Shown piece after piece: positions 22,196-34,993 of a stretch of DNA of 64,000 nucleotides; position 1 is the stretch's first letter; every line of letters starts with the position of its first letter. Source of the DNA: Cannabis sativa (lineage: Eukaryota > Streptophyta > Magnoliopsida > Rosales > Cannabaceae); assembly GCF_029168945.1 (NCBI RefSeq), contig NC_083602.1, positions 75,350,600-75,414,599 of the forward strand, written 5' to 3'. A model generated the notes under the pieces. It did not search any database. It had not been told where the DNA came from and saw nothing but the letters and a program-made list of their open reading frames with translations. The translations under genes and the position numbers were made by a program.

Positions 22196-23670
22196 TGTTA
22201 GCCCAAGATATGTTTCCAAGAGGGGGGGTGAATTGGAAATTTAAACTAATTTCGGAAAATTAAAACTTTTAACACAAAATTATGCAATTAGTCAATTAAT
22301 CAAGTAAAAGCAAGTAGTATGGCAAGCAATATATTAAGACAAATAATTAAACTTGTAAAGTAAAGAGTTTAAGGATTAGAAAATGCAAACTCTCGATTTT
22401 TACAAGGTTCGGTAGAACTATGCCACCTACGTCCTTGGTCTTCAAAGCTATGGACCTAGCTTTGAGTTCCAATATCGAGCCAAGTTAACGGGCTTGACTA
22501 ACCCTTACAACCGGGAAATTTTCACCAAGGTATTTCCAAACCTCTTACAATAGTTTCGCACCCCCGAGGACTATTAACCTCTTTCTCGGATTGTTAAAGT
22601 GCCAATCTCACTATTTTCGGGTTGTTTACAAAACCGGTGCCAACCTCACCTCAATCACAATATGGAAATGTGTTTGATATACAAGCTAAAATCACTCTAG
22701 AAATATGATGATACAATGGAAACCTAGAGTGAAAAGCAAGCACACTTAAGATGAATAAAATCAAATTTTGGCTCAAAGTGTGTGAAATGTGTTGGTTTGG
22801 ATTTCAAACTTAGAAGCTCCTTAATCTCACTTAGATAGGTTAGATATATGTAATAAATGCTCAACCAACTTAATTTTTTGAGTGAAAATCGAGTTTATAT
22901 AGTGTTTGAGTGAAAAATAGCCGTTTATAGCCGTTGGGCACGAAAAACGAGACTCCCTCTGGGAAAATCGGTTCACCGGTTTACAATAGGGTAACCGGTT
23001 CATGGAGAACCGGTTTACCTCTTTGAAACCGGTTAACCTAAATCCAGGCAGTGGAAAAAGTTCGATTTTTCGCACTAAAACGGCCATAACTCTCTACTCG
23101 ATTATCCGATTTCAGAAATTCAAACTTTGTTCTCTTAGTTAAACAAAATGTGATTTAGAAATTCAATCAAAAAAATTTTTAAACTATCGTGTGAGAAAAC
23201 TTGTTGCACAAGTTAGTGAATGGGCCAAAATTCAAATTTATAAAAACTTAGTGTGCTATGCAAATCACTTTAACAAGACTAAAGGAGATTTATACCATTT
23301 AATTTTGAGTAGTCTTGATGTAGATGAGCCTCCTAGCTTGATTTGCATGTTTTTGATCCCAAGTTGACTTTTCCCGAGAGTTGACCTTGACCTTGACTTT
23401 GACTTTGACTTTCGGGTTGACTTTTTGACTTTGGGCTTTTGAAGACCTCTTTTGAATAGGGTCTTGAGTTGTTGATCCCTTGATGAATCTTTTGCTCTTG
23501 TTATGCTTGTTGAATCCATTTAGTGTTGCTTTCAAAAGTTTGGTAAAAATACCAAAATATTTATTTTCTCTTTTTAAATTTGCTACAAAATCAATAAATC
23601 ATTAGTAACAAATAATAATCAAATATTTGTTAATCATCAAAACAAGGAGATCGAAAAGTTTGAGTTAACA
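22196..23670 (-). repeat. Sirevirus 5' LTR (1475 bp)
   Basis: Starts tgttagccca at 22196 and ends gagttaaca at 23670. It contains the active-looking promoter of the element (palindromes at 22968-23036, TATA box at 22894-22901). A tandem hexamer run (ttgacc/ttgactt) lies at 23380-23430. Confidence 0.95.
22893..23036 (-). promoter_or_regulatory. Sirevirus LTR promoter: CCGG palindromes plus TATA box
   Basis: Four CCGG cores (22976, 22995, 23010, 23029), each in an ACCGGT or AACCGGTT palindrome, lie upstream (in the minus direction) of TATATAAA at 22894-22901. Palindromic CG/CHG-rich repeats in the LTR cis region are known from maize Sireviruses, where they are methylation hotspots. Confidence 0.75.
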
Positions 23671-23675
23671 CAAAC
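23671..23675. other. Sirevirus target-site duplication, right (CAAAC)
   Basis: Direct copy of 13231-13235. The interrupted copia-A sequence resumes after it with its polypurine tract complement tcccacttgcac. Confidence 0.93.
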
Positions 23676-23683
23676 TCCCACTT
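23674..23683 (-). other. copia-A polypurine tract
   Basis: Minus strand AAGTGGGAGT, which before the Sirevirus insertion abutted the A1 LTR start. The same motif stands before the plus LTR at 24965. Confidence 0.8.
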
Positions 23684-23701
23684 GCACTAATATAAAACTA
23701 A

Positions 23702-24625
23702 TCAGTACATATCAATTAATCCTAAATTCTGACGGTGCTTTTCAAATGCAGTCACGGCCAAGACTTTGGTGAATGGATTAGCTAAGTTGTCTTTTGTGTC
23801 CACTTTCTCATCCAGTACATCCCCTCTTGCCACATATTCTCTGATGATGTGATACTTCCTTTCTATGTGTTTGCTGCTCTTGTGGCTTCGAGGTTCCTTA
23901 CTATTGGCTATTGCTCCATTATTATCACAAAGTAGGACCAGAGGCTTTTCCATTCCAGGCACGACACCGAGAACTTTCTTAGCCAGACAAGCTCTTTAGC
24001 AGCTTCTACTGCAGCTATGTATTCTGCTTCCATCGTCCAGTCCGATATTGCGGTTTGTTTTGCACTTCTCCAAACCAATGCTCCACCCCCAAGAGTAAAC
24101 ACCATCCCAGATGTAGATTTCCTGTCTTCAAGACATGCCTGGAAATCTGAATCAGTATAGCCTATGGGATTTAAAGCACCACCCTTGTAGACTAATACAA
24201 GATTTCTTGTACTCTTTAAGTATTTCAGAATATACTTAACTGCATTCCAATGTTGTTGTCTTGGATTTGATTGATACCTGCTCACGATTCCAACTGGATA
24301 GCAGATGTCAGGTTTAGTGCATAACATTGCATACATTAGACTTCCAACTGCAGAAGCATAGGGAACTTTTGCCATGTCTTCTATCTCTTGAGGATCAGTA
24401 GGAGACTGTTCCTTAGATAGACCGATACCATATCTAGAAGGCATGTTCGCCCCATTGGTGTTGCTCATGGAGAATCTCTCTAAAACTTTGTCAATATAGG
24501 TTGTTTGAGAGAGAGCAAGAGATCTGTTCTTCCAGTTTCTGATTATCTGAATACCAAGAACATAGGATGCTTCACCCAAATCTTTCATATCGAATTGAGT
24601 GTTAAGCCATTCCTTGATGTTAAAG
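23702..24625 (-). pseudogene. copia-A pol fragment (RT C-terminus and RNase H)
   Basis: Reads in the minus direction from EWLNTQFDMKDLGEA (RT thumb) through YVLGIQI, VGSLMYAMLC and RYQSNP to RNase H GYTDSDFQAC. After a one-base frame change near 23960 it continues with LLCDNNGAIANSKEP, KHIERKYH and LANPFTK. These are Ty1/copia motifs of the Tork/Angela-like sort (clade uncertain). Upstream pol is missing: at 24617-24625 the sequence switches to plus-strand copia-A. The first 25 residues of the minus ORF that starts at 24699 are antisense of that other copy and not RT. Best-kept coding piece of this family in the window. Confidence 0.88.
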
Positions 24626-24964
24626 ATGCAGGAAAGGTACTTATTCAGTCTAAGGAAAGTTCTATACATTTGTGGCACCGTTCCAACATTTCTTAACAAC
24701 TAGTGTTACTTTCTGAATAACAAAAAAGTAGTTGTCAAAAGTATAGAATCCAGTATCCCAAAAGAGTAGACATATAGAGAGGAATTTCACAATATCAAGG
24801 ATTTTGTGATTAAGGAAGAGTAATGGTGGAGAAAAGGTTGTGGTTAATTCAACCTGTCAAATCCTATTACGAGGAGTATACTAGTACTACACTCGATTTG
24901 TATATCAAGGTGTTGAGATTATTTGAAATGCACATTTTGTTTTATATTAGTGCAAGTGGGAGTC
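24617..24964 (+). mobile_element. copia-A 3' internal fragment with polypurine tract
   Basis: Matches 45480-45735, beginning inside the RNase H remnant (gttaaag...gcagg). Unlike that copy it keeps the last 70 bases, including the polypurine tract AAGTGGGAGTC before the LTR. No intact ORF. Confidence 0.85.
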
Positions 24965-26844
24965 TGTTGGGTTTTGTGCCCTAAATAAAACTCATTTCAA
25001 TATAATCAGATTTACTTATTAATAAAGGTCAAAAATAACATTTTATGTTGCATGGTTCACATGATTTATTTCATGATTATATATATAATGTATAAATTCT
25101 ATTTAAGTCGAGAACATATGAATTTGTTAATGATTATAGTGTTGTCAACAAAGTGGAATATAATCTTAATTATATGTTCGACAGTTTATTCCCTGATTTG
25201 TCAGTTCACTGGATTTAGACTGCCATGATAATCAGCGATAGGTATTCTTACACCTTGGATAAGTGTTATGTCCTTTCCAGGGCATTGGCAAAGATTACCA
25301 GTATCAGATGTATGGAGTATACATCAAAAGGGACTGATATTGAACTTTGATTAGATATATTAAAATTTACCGTAATATTGATTCAATTCAATATCACGTG
25401 TTGATCCTAGATCCTATGATCTTAATCCTGATATGGTTAGGTTCGATCTCAAGAGTATTATACATGTTCTTTGATTTGTTAGGTAAGCCTACTTTTGGGT
25501 CAGGGTGATACGTACATTTTGGGAACATGATAGTATAATTGAGTGGGAGCGCTAACATAAATATGGAGTCTATAACTTCTATAGGAATTTAGAAGTGAAA
25601 CGATGATATCCTTCAAGCTTGGCTAAACAGAGATAAATGGTGGAGATCTCATTTCACTTTGCTGAAATGTCTAAGAGCTAAGTGTTTTAAGGATAAAATA
25701 CATTGAAGGTGTAATGGTAATTTAGTTCCTATTCAATGTAGATCATCTATTAGAGGGTCATTGATCAAATTAGGATTATAACAATGGATAATTACTAGCA
25801 TATCTATATCGTGGAACATATAGGGCGTTCTATATGACTGAGAGTGCAATTCCAAGTTCTAAGTGTGGATTATTCAATACGGAATTAATAAGTTAGGGAA
25901 TTCACTTGGTAAACTCGGTTCGACTTATTGGAAGCTCTGTTATATAGGCCCATGGTCCCCATACTAGTTGAGACCATACTGCTTGTAAGACTCAGTTAAT
26001 TGATTTTGATTAATCAATTATAATTCTAAAGTTAGACTATGTCTAGTTTACGAATTTTCACTAAGCAAGGGCGAAATTGTAAAGAAAAGAGATTCTAGGT
26101 TTATTTATTAATTAAGAGACTTTATATGTCTAAATTAATAAATATATTAAATGACAATATTATTTAATAATTAATTTTTAGTTATTAAATAATTAGAATT
26201 GGCATTTAAATGGTTAAATTGGAAAATTGGCATTTTTGAAAAAATGGTATTGAAAAATGACAAAATGGCAAAATTGCAAAGTGAGGCCCATTATCCATTT
26301 GTTGGCCGGCCACTATGCAAGCTTTTTACCATTTATATTTTCATTATTTTAAAGCCATACAATTCTAACCTAAACCTAGATGACATTCTACAAATAGAAA
26401 GTGTTGGCTTCAAGAAACTAGGACTTGCATCTTATTTTCTCTCAAAGAAAACTTGAGCCTCCTATTCTATTGATAGCCGCCCCTCTCTCTTCTTCTCTTC
26501 TCTTCAATTTTGAAATAGCCTTAAGTGAATGAGTAGTGCCCACACACATCAAGTGGTATCTCAATCATAGTGTGAAAGATTGTGTAGAATCCAACCAACA
26601 AGAAGGAGAATAAGCATCAAGGAAGGAGAGAAAGAGATCCAGGTTCGGATCTTGATTATGTTCAGCTATAGAAAGGAATCAAGGGCTAGAGATCTGAACG
26701 GAAGGAGTCATTATATTCCGCTGTACCCAATGTAAAGTTTTCTTAAACTTTTATGTGTTTATTTCATTGTTTTAGAATTCACATTAGGATGTTAATGAAA
26801 CATACATGGTAGTAAGTCTAGATCCTGGTAAAATATTTCCAACA
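24965..26844 (+). repeat. copia-A LTR (A3), 1880 bp
   Basis: Full plus LTR, TGTTGGGTTTTGTGCC to TTTCCAACA. It belongs to the same sub-type as the LTR at 45747 (GTGCCC rather than ATGCCC). It is the 3' LTR of the fragment on its left. On its right it meets Tat-like gypsy gag sequence with no primer site. Confidence 0.92.
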
Positions 26845-27258
26845 CAACGACCATCTCGAGCGGATAGAGACAATGTATACACATACTTAAATAGAGGACA
26901 TGTATCCAATCTCTTTCAAAGGAGAAGGCCAACGCAAGATGAAGTAAGTTCAAGCTCATGACAATCGAGGTCTCGAGGGCATAGTCGGTCAAGCAGACAT
27001 ACGTGAGAAAGAAGTAGAACTTGACATTATTACGCTGACCAGGAAAGCATGAGCAATACGCGAAGCTACCAATCTGAGAGTTATCCAGAGACAAGATCTG
27101 TGAGTTATTATGAATGAAGGCAACCTGATCTTTGTCAACACCTAAATCGAAGACAACCTGATCTTCAAGAGCAACTAAACCAAAATGCACCTGATTTGCA
27201 CCATCAACTCAATCAAAATTCAAATCAACAACAAGCAGACCCTATCCAACTGCAAATA
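26845..27258 (+). pseudogene. Tat-like Ty3/gypsy gag N-terminal fragment
   Basis: In the plus direction broken frames encode NVYTYLNRG, QRRRPTQDE and a Q/N-rich tract (LNQNAPDLHHQLNQN), the disordered N-terminus typical of Tat-lineage Gag. It has several stops. The continuation of the capsid domain is at 29644. Assignment rests on composition and position and is less certain than for the downstream parts. The long minus ORF over it (26792-27190) has no recognisable motif. Confidence 0.5.
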
Positions 27259-29643
27259 ATTGATAATGTGAAATTAAACACAACCTTTTCTCCACCATTA
27301 CTCTTCCTTAATCACAAAATTATTGATAATGTGAAATTCCTCTCTATATGTCTACTCTTTTTTGGGATACTGGATTCTATACCTTTGGCAACTACTTTTG
27401 GTTAATCAGGAAATAACACTAGTAGTTTAGACAATTTGGAATGGTGCCAAAAATATATAGAACTTTCCTTAGACTGAATAAGTACCTTTCCTGCAACTTT
27501 AACATTCAGTCCCTTTCTGGTAGACCTAGAGACTTCAGATAGGTTTTTACACTTCTCCAAAATCACAATTCCACCCCAGAGTAATCACCATCTTATCAGA
27601 AAGATTTTCTAGCACAAAGGCAAATCTCGAAATCTGATGTGGTGTAGTCTAAGAGTTTTAAACACACTCTTATTGACTAACATATAGTTCCTCTTCTAAA
27701 TCTTAAGATTTACTTGATTGTCTTCCAATGTTCCTCTCCTGGATTAATCTGATAGTTACTCATTACTCCCACTCAACAGTAGGTGTCTGGTCTAAGGCAT
27801 ACTGAAGCATATCTGAGACCTCTCACTGTTGATATAAGAAATTCTTTCATGGCTTTATCTTTTCTGGAATAGTTGAGACTTTTCCTTAGATAAATAAAAT
27901 CTATGCCTAGGAAGTTGTGAAGCTTCTATAGATTGCCATTAAAAAGAAAATGCTTCAGCGTCTTATTAAAGTAAGTTGCTTGCATTAGAGTAAGTAATTA
28001 CCAGGTATACCATAAGCCATAGGTTTAGATAAACTCAAACCTATAATACTAGGAACAAGAAGTCTTGTTAAGTCTTGTTTAGGTTATTCCATATGAATGG
28101 ATCAAACTATAGTTCTCTTGGCTTTCTTCTTAGTTTCTTATCTTGACAATCCATTAATTGTTTAAACTCACAATGGATTTTAATCACTACTGTTTTCCAA
28201 GTCATAAGAAGGTGAATTCCTAGAAACTCTCCCACTACGACAAGGTACCATGAATTATGTCTAAGAAAACTAAATGGTATTGATCTCTTCGGTTGTGACA
28301 AGACAACAGAGGCAGTGGGATCATCATATGTCAAATAAGATGATAGAACACTTTTGGAATCAAGAAAAATATCTCCTTTATTTTCTACTTTATTTTCGGA
28401 CTTAGTCATTATCTTAGAAAAGTAGTATTTGTTTAAACAAACAATTTCTTATCTATTGACTATGGGATGGTCCACCCCTAATCACTTAGAATAGCTAACA
28501 AACCATGGTTAACAGTTCTAGCTTTCCTTAAGATTTTGATTAGGTCATCCATGAATCTAGTAATAACTTACATTAAGTATACAACCATTTCATCATTCTG
28601 AAATTGTATTACCATAGAAGGTCTTAGGCAACAACTAGTAACTAATCATCAATATGCAAATCAAAATTTCTGGGGAGGTAAGTTTGGATATCATTCAAAA
28701 ATCAATTTAATGATCTTTGAATTGCATATCTACTAACTATTTCTCCACCCCTATCAGTTCGCAAGATCTTTAACCACTTACCTTAATGGTTTTAACTATT
28801 GCTAGAAATTAATGAAATTTTTCAAACATTTCAAATTTCTTTGCATAAGGTATAATCTAGAGTGATCGTTTTAAGAATACAACGAAAAACTCATATCCAC
28901 CCCTGAATGTACATCCATCTGCGAATGAGATGAACAACTTTTAGTTGATATAGGCATATTAACTCTTTGCAGAGATTGATCTTGTCAAAACCCTATGAAC
29001 AAGATACAAATGCCATAGATTAATAAAAATGTGGTTGTGTCGTTTCGATGACTTAGGTTTAGTTACATCAAGGAGTTCTTAGAATAGTGCAAGTGGATCC
29101 TGGTCATAGAATACTAAACTCATATTCCATACAGTTTGAATCCATTGATAGAAGATGGATATTAAACACTTGTGAACGTGTAACTGTATTGTATACTGGA
29201 ATTAGAAATATAAGAAAATTTCTGTTTGGAATCTAAAATTAAAGTCAAAGACTTAAATTTATACCAAATATAATGAGTAATTTTTCTTGGACCACCACTA
29301 CTAATTTAAACTCTAAGTCAGATTTGCCCATACAAGTAGGAGATTTCTAAGATTAAGGACTTATATCAATGTGGAATAGAATTTCGGGATTATAATCATA
29401 TGTGTCATTTAATTTCTGAAGAGAGAAAATAGAATGACATTAAATGATATATAGACCATTCATCCAATGATATGTTATTGAGCTAATTCGAAATGAATAA
29501 GCTAAGAGGAATTAGGATAATTTCGTTTATAAATAAGAATCCAACGATGCTTCGATTAGCGAGAGTAAAAGTAATCTTATTTATACAATCTTCTTGTTTC
29601 ATATTGTAAAAATACTTGTCTAAGGTGTCATCTAAGGTGTCAT
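27259..29643 (-). pseudogene. copia-A internal fragment, minus strand, decayed pol
   Basis: In the minus direction it runs from leader-like sequence (29631-29330 matches 51590-51908) through a decayed integrase/RT linker (28107-28409 matches 44580-44880) and RNase H remnants to about 27276 (matches 45700). Many stops, no functional ORF. Both ends carry short duplications: a 12-bp tandem repeat at 29620-29643 and a 17-bp repeat at 27259-27275 and 27322-27338. There are no LTRs or target duplications, so it looks like filler DNA rather than a transposition. Confidence 0.8.
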
Positions 29644-29718
29644 CTTAAATTCTGATTTTCCTCAAGGATTCAAAAAATCACATGTTGTGCAGTATGATGG
29701 GACTACGGACCCAGTCGC
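29644..29718 (+). pseudogene. Tat-like gypsy gag piece before the CACTA insertion
   Basis: Frame reads QYDGTTDPV up to the CACTA end and resumes at 39049 with AHLKKFNTIM. YDGTTDPxxHL is the conserved opening of the capsid domain in Tat-lineage Gag. Confidence 0.82.
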
Positions 29719-29741
29719 CACTACAAGAAAAAATGCTTTCC
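29719..29741 (+). repeat. CACTA left terminal inverted repeat
   Basis: CACTACAAGAAAAAATGCTTTC matches the reverse complement of 39027-39048 except at two positions. Confidence 0.93.
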
Positions 29742-31788
29742 TTAACATATGAATATAACTCATTTCAAAAAGTGTTACACTAGTTAAGACAAGCATGAAT
29801 TTTGTACAATAGTTAATGAGTTTTAGAAAATATTATAGTAGCTCAAATAGAAAATTAGTCGGGGGTATATTTTTTTAGAAAGCCCGCTAAGAAATAGGCG
29901 GGTGATCATATAACTCACCAAATAAAAAATTTTATTTTCTTTAGAACTCGCTTCTTTTGTATATATAACTCACGAAATACATTTTATTTTTTTATAGAAG
30001 CATATATATCTCTCTTTCTATAGTCTATTGTCTATTCTATTGAACTCTTTTATTTCAGTTCTTCCTTCATTCATCCACCCCAATCCCTTGAGATTTGAAA
30101 TCCTCCTCTGTTCGTGAGATCTGAGATTGGCCAGAACAATTGACCGAGAAAGGCTGCAATTGTTCCTCAGCCATTTGTTGTTGTCACTGAGGGAAAAGAA
30201 AAAGCTCACCCCGATAGCTCTTCATTTGTGGTATGTATGCCTCTTTTAGATTTTTTTTTTTCTTTTATCTTGATATCTAGGTTTTTCTTTTTATATGTTC
30301 TGTCTTGTTCTTCTCAAGGTACCATTTGAGCTTCTCATTAATGCTCACAAAACCTAATTTTCTAGGAAAATAAACACTTCAATTTCTCATTTCATTTTGA
30401 TTGGAAATAAAAATGTGATTTCATTTGATAGTATTTTGTTTTTATTTATTTTTTTTTTTTTGCTTTATTTGATTTCATTTGGTTTGGGAATTTTTTCTCA
30501 CGAGAAGGATGGAAGCTTCTATTATTAGAGTAAAGCTAAGTCTTTAATTCACATTCCATCTCAATCTGGAATGAGAGTTCAAATCCTACTAATGTCCCAA
30601 AACCTTTTTTAGGTAATCAGATGTTTGAGATTATGCTAGAATGGATTATGAATTTTTTCCCAAATTGTGTTTTAGTAAAATCTTCTAGTTTTGCATTTCA
30701 GTCACAATTTTTTTCTTGTTGTTGTTTTTGTGGCTTCTCTCTCAACAAGTTTTAGAGAGTTTAGGTATTTTTATTCATGTCATGTATATATATTTATATA
30801 TATACGTATATGTATACAAGATAACAAATACTTGTTAATCATATATATAGACCTACCTTAGAGATATAAAGAGCTAAACAAGAATAAGAATAAAAATAAA
30901 TAATGAAAGTAAGAGATAAGAGTCACGGACCAATAATACCAATAATGAAACTCATGCTAACAACATTTCAACAGAGAGCAGCGGTGGTAGAGATATGTAA
31001 TGAATGTATTATAATATGACAGCCATATGAAAAAGGTGTGTTTGGTATATATAAGGGTGATTAGGATTTGCATGTGACGAGAGAAATGACATGTGGGTGA
31101 AGTGTTATGTGGGTGAACATTGTTGGGATTATATGTTTGTATAAAAGTGTTAAAATATCTCTCTAGTTTTGTATTTAGTTCTTTCTTTTTCTTTTATGTT
31201 TTGGTGTGCTTCTTAATTTTTTTCTTCCTTAAGAGCAATATTGGTTTATAAACTCAATTCTCAAAGATGAGAATTTGCTATAGGATGGCTCTAAGAAAGG
31301 GCTTGCCTCTTTGACGCTATTTGGGTCATTATCTATGGCCCTTGGCTTTATCCTCTCTTACCATTTTTTTTTTTTGTATTCATCTACTAGAATTTGAAAT
31401 GTACAGTGATGTTTCTGATTTTGAGGGGTTTCTACACGAAAGTGGTTGTCTGTAGTTACAAAATGTCCATAAAAAATAGTGTATAAATTAATATAAAAAA
31501 TTTGTGTATGTAGAACTCATGCTATATATATTCCTAATCAAATTTGTTACGTACTAGTTGATAAATAGAACATCGACAATATATATTGACTCTAAAAATG
31601 ATATTTTCTTGAATTTTGCTGTGACTTTATTATTTTTGTGTGTGTGCATACATACTTTTTATTAGATTTTAATATATCTTTATTTGGTGTTGTGTAACTA
31701 GAATTGCAAAAAGAAAAAAAAAATCCACTATGAACAATATGATTTACGCATCTTTGTTTTTTGATTTGTGTAAGCTTATGATATGCAG
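29742..31788 (+). other. CACTA 5' noncoding region
   Basis: Subterminal and promoter region of the transposon. It holds T-rich runs (30247-30260, 30445-30460, 31366-31377) and a dinucleotide-like TA stretch at 30785-30815. I see no gene; the 63-codon minus ORF at 30018-30209 has no motif. Confidence 0.6.
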
Positions 31789-34700
31789 ATGGATAAAAAT
31801 TGGATCCATCTTAACAGGTTAGTAAATAATACCGTATAGCTTTTTAAGATATTAGTTTAAGTTGTAACACTTGATATTAAAGTGTGGTCTTAACTTGTAG
31901 AACAACTGAAGAATATGAGAAGAAAGCTAGGGAGTTTGTTAAAACAGCAGTAATAAATCTTGGTTTTCCGACCAAGATTCTTTGTCCATGCAACAAATGT
32001 CACAATTTAAGACATCAACTTTTAGATGAAGTTGTCAAACACTTAGTGTTTTGGGGCATGGAAAGATCTTACAAAATATGGTTTCATCATGGGGAAGATC
32101 AGATTCAATTGAAAGAAGCACGACAAAGACAAGTTCTGAATATGATTTATTTTGGGCTGCTGGAGTTCATTCAAGTAATGTCAATGATTTTGACAACAAT
32201 AATGATGAGGTTGATTTTGATAGTCTATTAGAAGATGCTGAGTCTCCATTGTATGAAGGTTGTACAAAGTACACAAAAATTTCATCCATTGTTGGGCTAT
32301 ACAATCTAAAAACAAAGCATGGATTGTCAGATGTTGGCTTTTGTGAGATGTTAGAGATGATCAAAGCAATGTTGCCAAAAAGATAATCTCTTGTTAACAT
32401 CTATTTATGCAATTAAAAAGTTTTTAAAGACGTTTGATCTAAACTATAAGCATATCCATGCTTGTGTGAACGATTGTTGTTTGTATACAAGAGAAAATGC
32501 TAATGCCCAAGTATGTCCCACCTGTCAGTATCCAAGGTGGAAGCAAAATGAAGACACAGGGGAGATTTTACAAGGACAACCTGCAAAATTGTTAAGATAT
32601 TTTCCTATTACACCAAGATTTCAAAGGATGTTTAAACATGAAAAAACAGCTACAAGTTAAAGTGGCCCGCAACTAACAAACGAATGGATGGGAAAATGGG
32701 CCACCCAGTAGATTCAGAGGCTTAGGATGTGATTAATGATAGATGGCCAGATTTTTCACTCGAATCTAACAACCTTCGAATAGGACTTGCTGCTGATGGG
32801 GTTAATCCCGACAAAAATATGAGTTCTACATATAGTTGTTGGTCGATAATTCTTGTTGTCTACAATTTACCACCATCGATGTGCATGAAGGATGAATTCA
32901 CCTTTCTATCTATGTTGATTCCTGGGCCTAAAAAACCTGGAAATGATATAGATGTTTACTTGGAGCCCTTAATCGATGAGTTACTTGAATTATGGAAAGG
33001 CGTTTATACATATGATGCTTCTATAAAGAAGTTTTTTAATTTAAAGGTCATGTTATTATGGACTATAAACGATTTTCTAGCTTATGGAAACTTGGCTGGA
33101 TGTGCAACTAAAGGGAAGTATGGATGTCCAGTATGTGGTGAAAACTCAAATGTTGTTTGGTTGAAGCATAGCAAGAAGATGTCCTTTTGGAATCATATTC
33201 GATTTCTACCACAAGAACACCATTATCGAAAGAAGAAATATAAATCTGCAAGAGCAAGGGAGAGAGCACCACAATGTCCAACTATAATGACCGGTGTTGA
33301 AGTAGTTGAGCAGTTAAGCAAAGTAACAAACGATTTTGGAAAGGGCAAAAAGCGAGTCCGTGGTACAGAGATAGAAAAAAGGTGGAAGAAGAAGTCTATT
33401 TTTTTTAGGCTACCTTATTGGGAGGTATTGGTTGTTCGCCATAATCTTGATGTTATGCATGTTGAGAAAAATGTTTGTGAAAGCATACTTAACACATTAT
33501 TGGATTGTAAAGGAAAATCAAAAGATCACTACAACTCAAGATTAGATTTGACAGAGATGGGCATAATGTCTCATCTCCATCCTTATGAAGATAAGAGCAT
33601 TACTCGTCTTCCTGCTGCAGCATACACTCTTTCAAAATTAGATAAGAATTTATTTTGTAAGAGGGTATTTGACTTGAAATTGCCTTATGGATATAGTTCT
33701 AAGATTAGCAACTGTGTAGATTTGAAAAAACAGAAGCTAATAGGACTTAAATCTCCTGATTGTCATGTGATTATGCAACAATTGTTGGCTGTTGCTATAA
33801 GGGGTTTGATGGAAGATCGTTGTAGAGAGACAATTCTTCGACTTTGTCGATTTTTTTATGGATTGTGTCAGCGTGTTGTTGAGAAGGAGGAGATTAGAAA
33901 ATTAGAATTAGAAGCTGCTGAAATTCTTTACAAATTGGAAGAATATTTCCCACCTTCTTTCTTTGATCCAATGATTTCACCTGGTTGTCCATTTAGCACG
34001 AGAAGTTAGACTTTGTGGTCCGGTGCACTTTCTATGGATGTACCATTTTGAAAGGTATATGAAAGTATTGAAAGGTTTTGTATCAAATTATGCACGACCA
34101 GAAGGATGTATTGCGAATCGCTATCTTGCTGTTGAATGTGTACGCTTTTGTGAGACATTTTTGAAGCAAAATGATGATCAAGATACTACATTGATTGAAG
34201 AAAATCCACTATCAGTTGCTGAATGCTTTGAACTTAACCAAGCAAACATTTCAATAGCACATCGATATGTGTTGTTCAATTCAGATAGTGTAGCACCATT
34301 TCTCAATATCCATATGGATGAGTTGAAAGAAATGCATCTAGAATTGAAGAACAATCAAACTTTATTGTGGAATCGACATTCTGAAAGTTTCCCCTTATGG
34401 TTTTATGAGAAGGTTAGACTGTATTACAAAAACAAAAGTGAATATTTAGACTTCTTATACAAATTGATGACCATAATATTTTTATTTTTCAGATTTCTAA
34501 ATCTAACAAGGTAGATGATATGCTGGCACAATTGGCTGAAGGCCCAAGTCGTAGTGTTACTTCCTACAAAGGTTACATGATTAATGGAATTCGTCTCCAT
34601 AAGAAAGGAGTTGAAAAAATGACTCAAAATAATGGTGTATACTTGGAATCACATGGCAGTGGGCAATTGAATGAGAAAGAGGAGTATTTTGGTGTTATCA

Positions 34701-34993
34701 ATGATATAATAATGCTTGATTATCGTACATTTAAAGTGCCACTATTTCAGTGTGATTGGACGAATATTTGAAATGGTGTAAAGAAGTTAGATTTCTATAC
34801 ACTTGTAAATTTTAATATAGGTCAAGCTCAATCGATTAGGGATCCATATGTGTTAGCATCACAAGTTAAAAAAGCCTTTTATGCAAGGGAGAATGAGTCA
34901 TCTAATTGGTATATAGCTTTAAAAGATTCAAATAGAGGGTGTTTTGGGGTAGAATCTAGTGATTCTGTAGAGCATTATAATGAAGAACATTGA
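31789..34993 (+). pseudogene. TNP2-type CACTA transposase, frameshifted
   Basis: Exon 1 (31789-31817, MDKNWIHLN) joins exon 2 at 31901 across a clean GT-AG intron of 83 bases, giving the transposase-associated domain (EEYEKKAREFVK, CPCNKCHN). The TNP2/Transposase_21 core follows: LYTRENANAQVCPTC, GLAADGVNPDKNMSSTYSCW, PGNDIDVYLEPLIDELLELW, GKYGCPVCGE, HNLDVMHVEKNVCESILNTL. Then come the DUF4218-like part (PVHFLWMYHFERYMKVLKG, CIANRYLAVECVRFC), an intron near 34480-34502, and a DUF4216-like end (YFGVINDIIMLDY, FYTLVNFN) to 34993. Frame breaks: near 32096, in the A-run before 32391, near 32655, TAG near 32724 (probable Trp), an extra base near 33975, TGA at 34769. The product would cut and join the element ends; this copy cannot make it. 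Confidence 0.9.

Larger units (their letters stand above)
13236..23670 (-). mobile_element. Complete Sirevirus (SIRE/Maximus Ty1/copia), 10,435 bp
   Basis: Minus-strand element with LTRs 13236-14718 and 22196-23670, both TG...CA, flanked by the perfect 5-bp duplication CAAAC (13231-13235 and 23671-23675). Order in the minus direction: LTR, Met primer site, gag with two zinc knuckles, pol (PR-IN-RT-RNase H, copia order), a second promoter-like block, an extra 406-codon ORF, several polypurine tracts, LTR. The gag-pol-extra ORF layout, repeated polypurine tracts and CCGG palindromes in the LTR are Sirevirus traits. Confidence 0.95.

Noticed and set aside
26792..27190. 132-codon minus ORF with hydrophobic stretches
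   Set aside because: No recognisable domain. The plus strand reads as a Tat-type gag N-terminus, and the ORF runs into the end of an LTR.
30018..31788. A host gene or captured exon in the CACTA 5' region
   Set aside because: No ORF, splice pattern or recognisable peptide. It behaves as transposon noncoding DNA.
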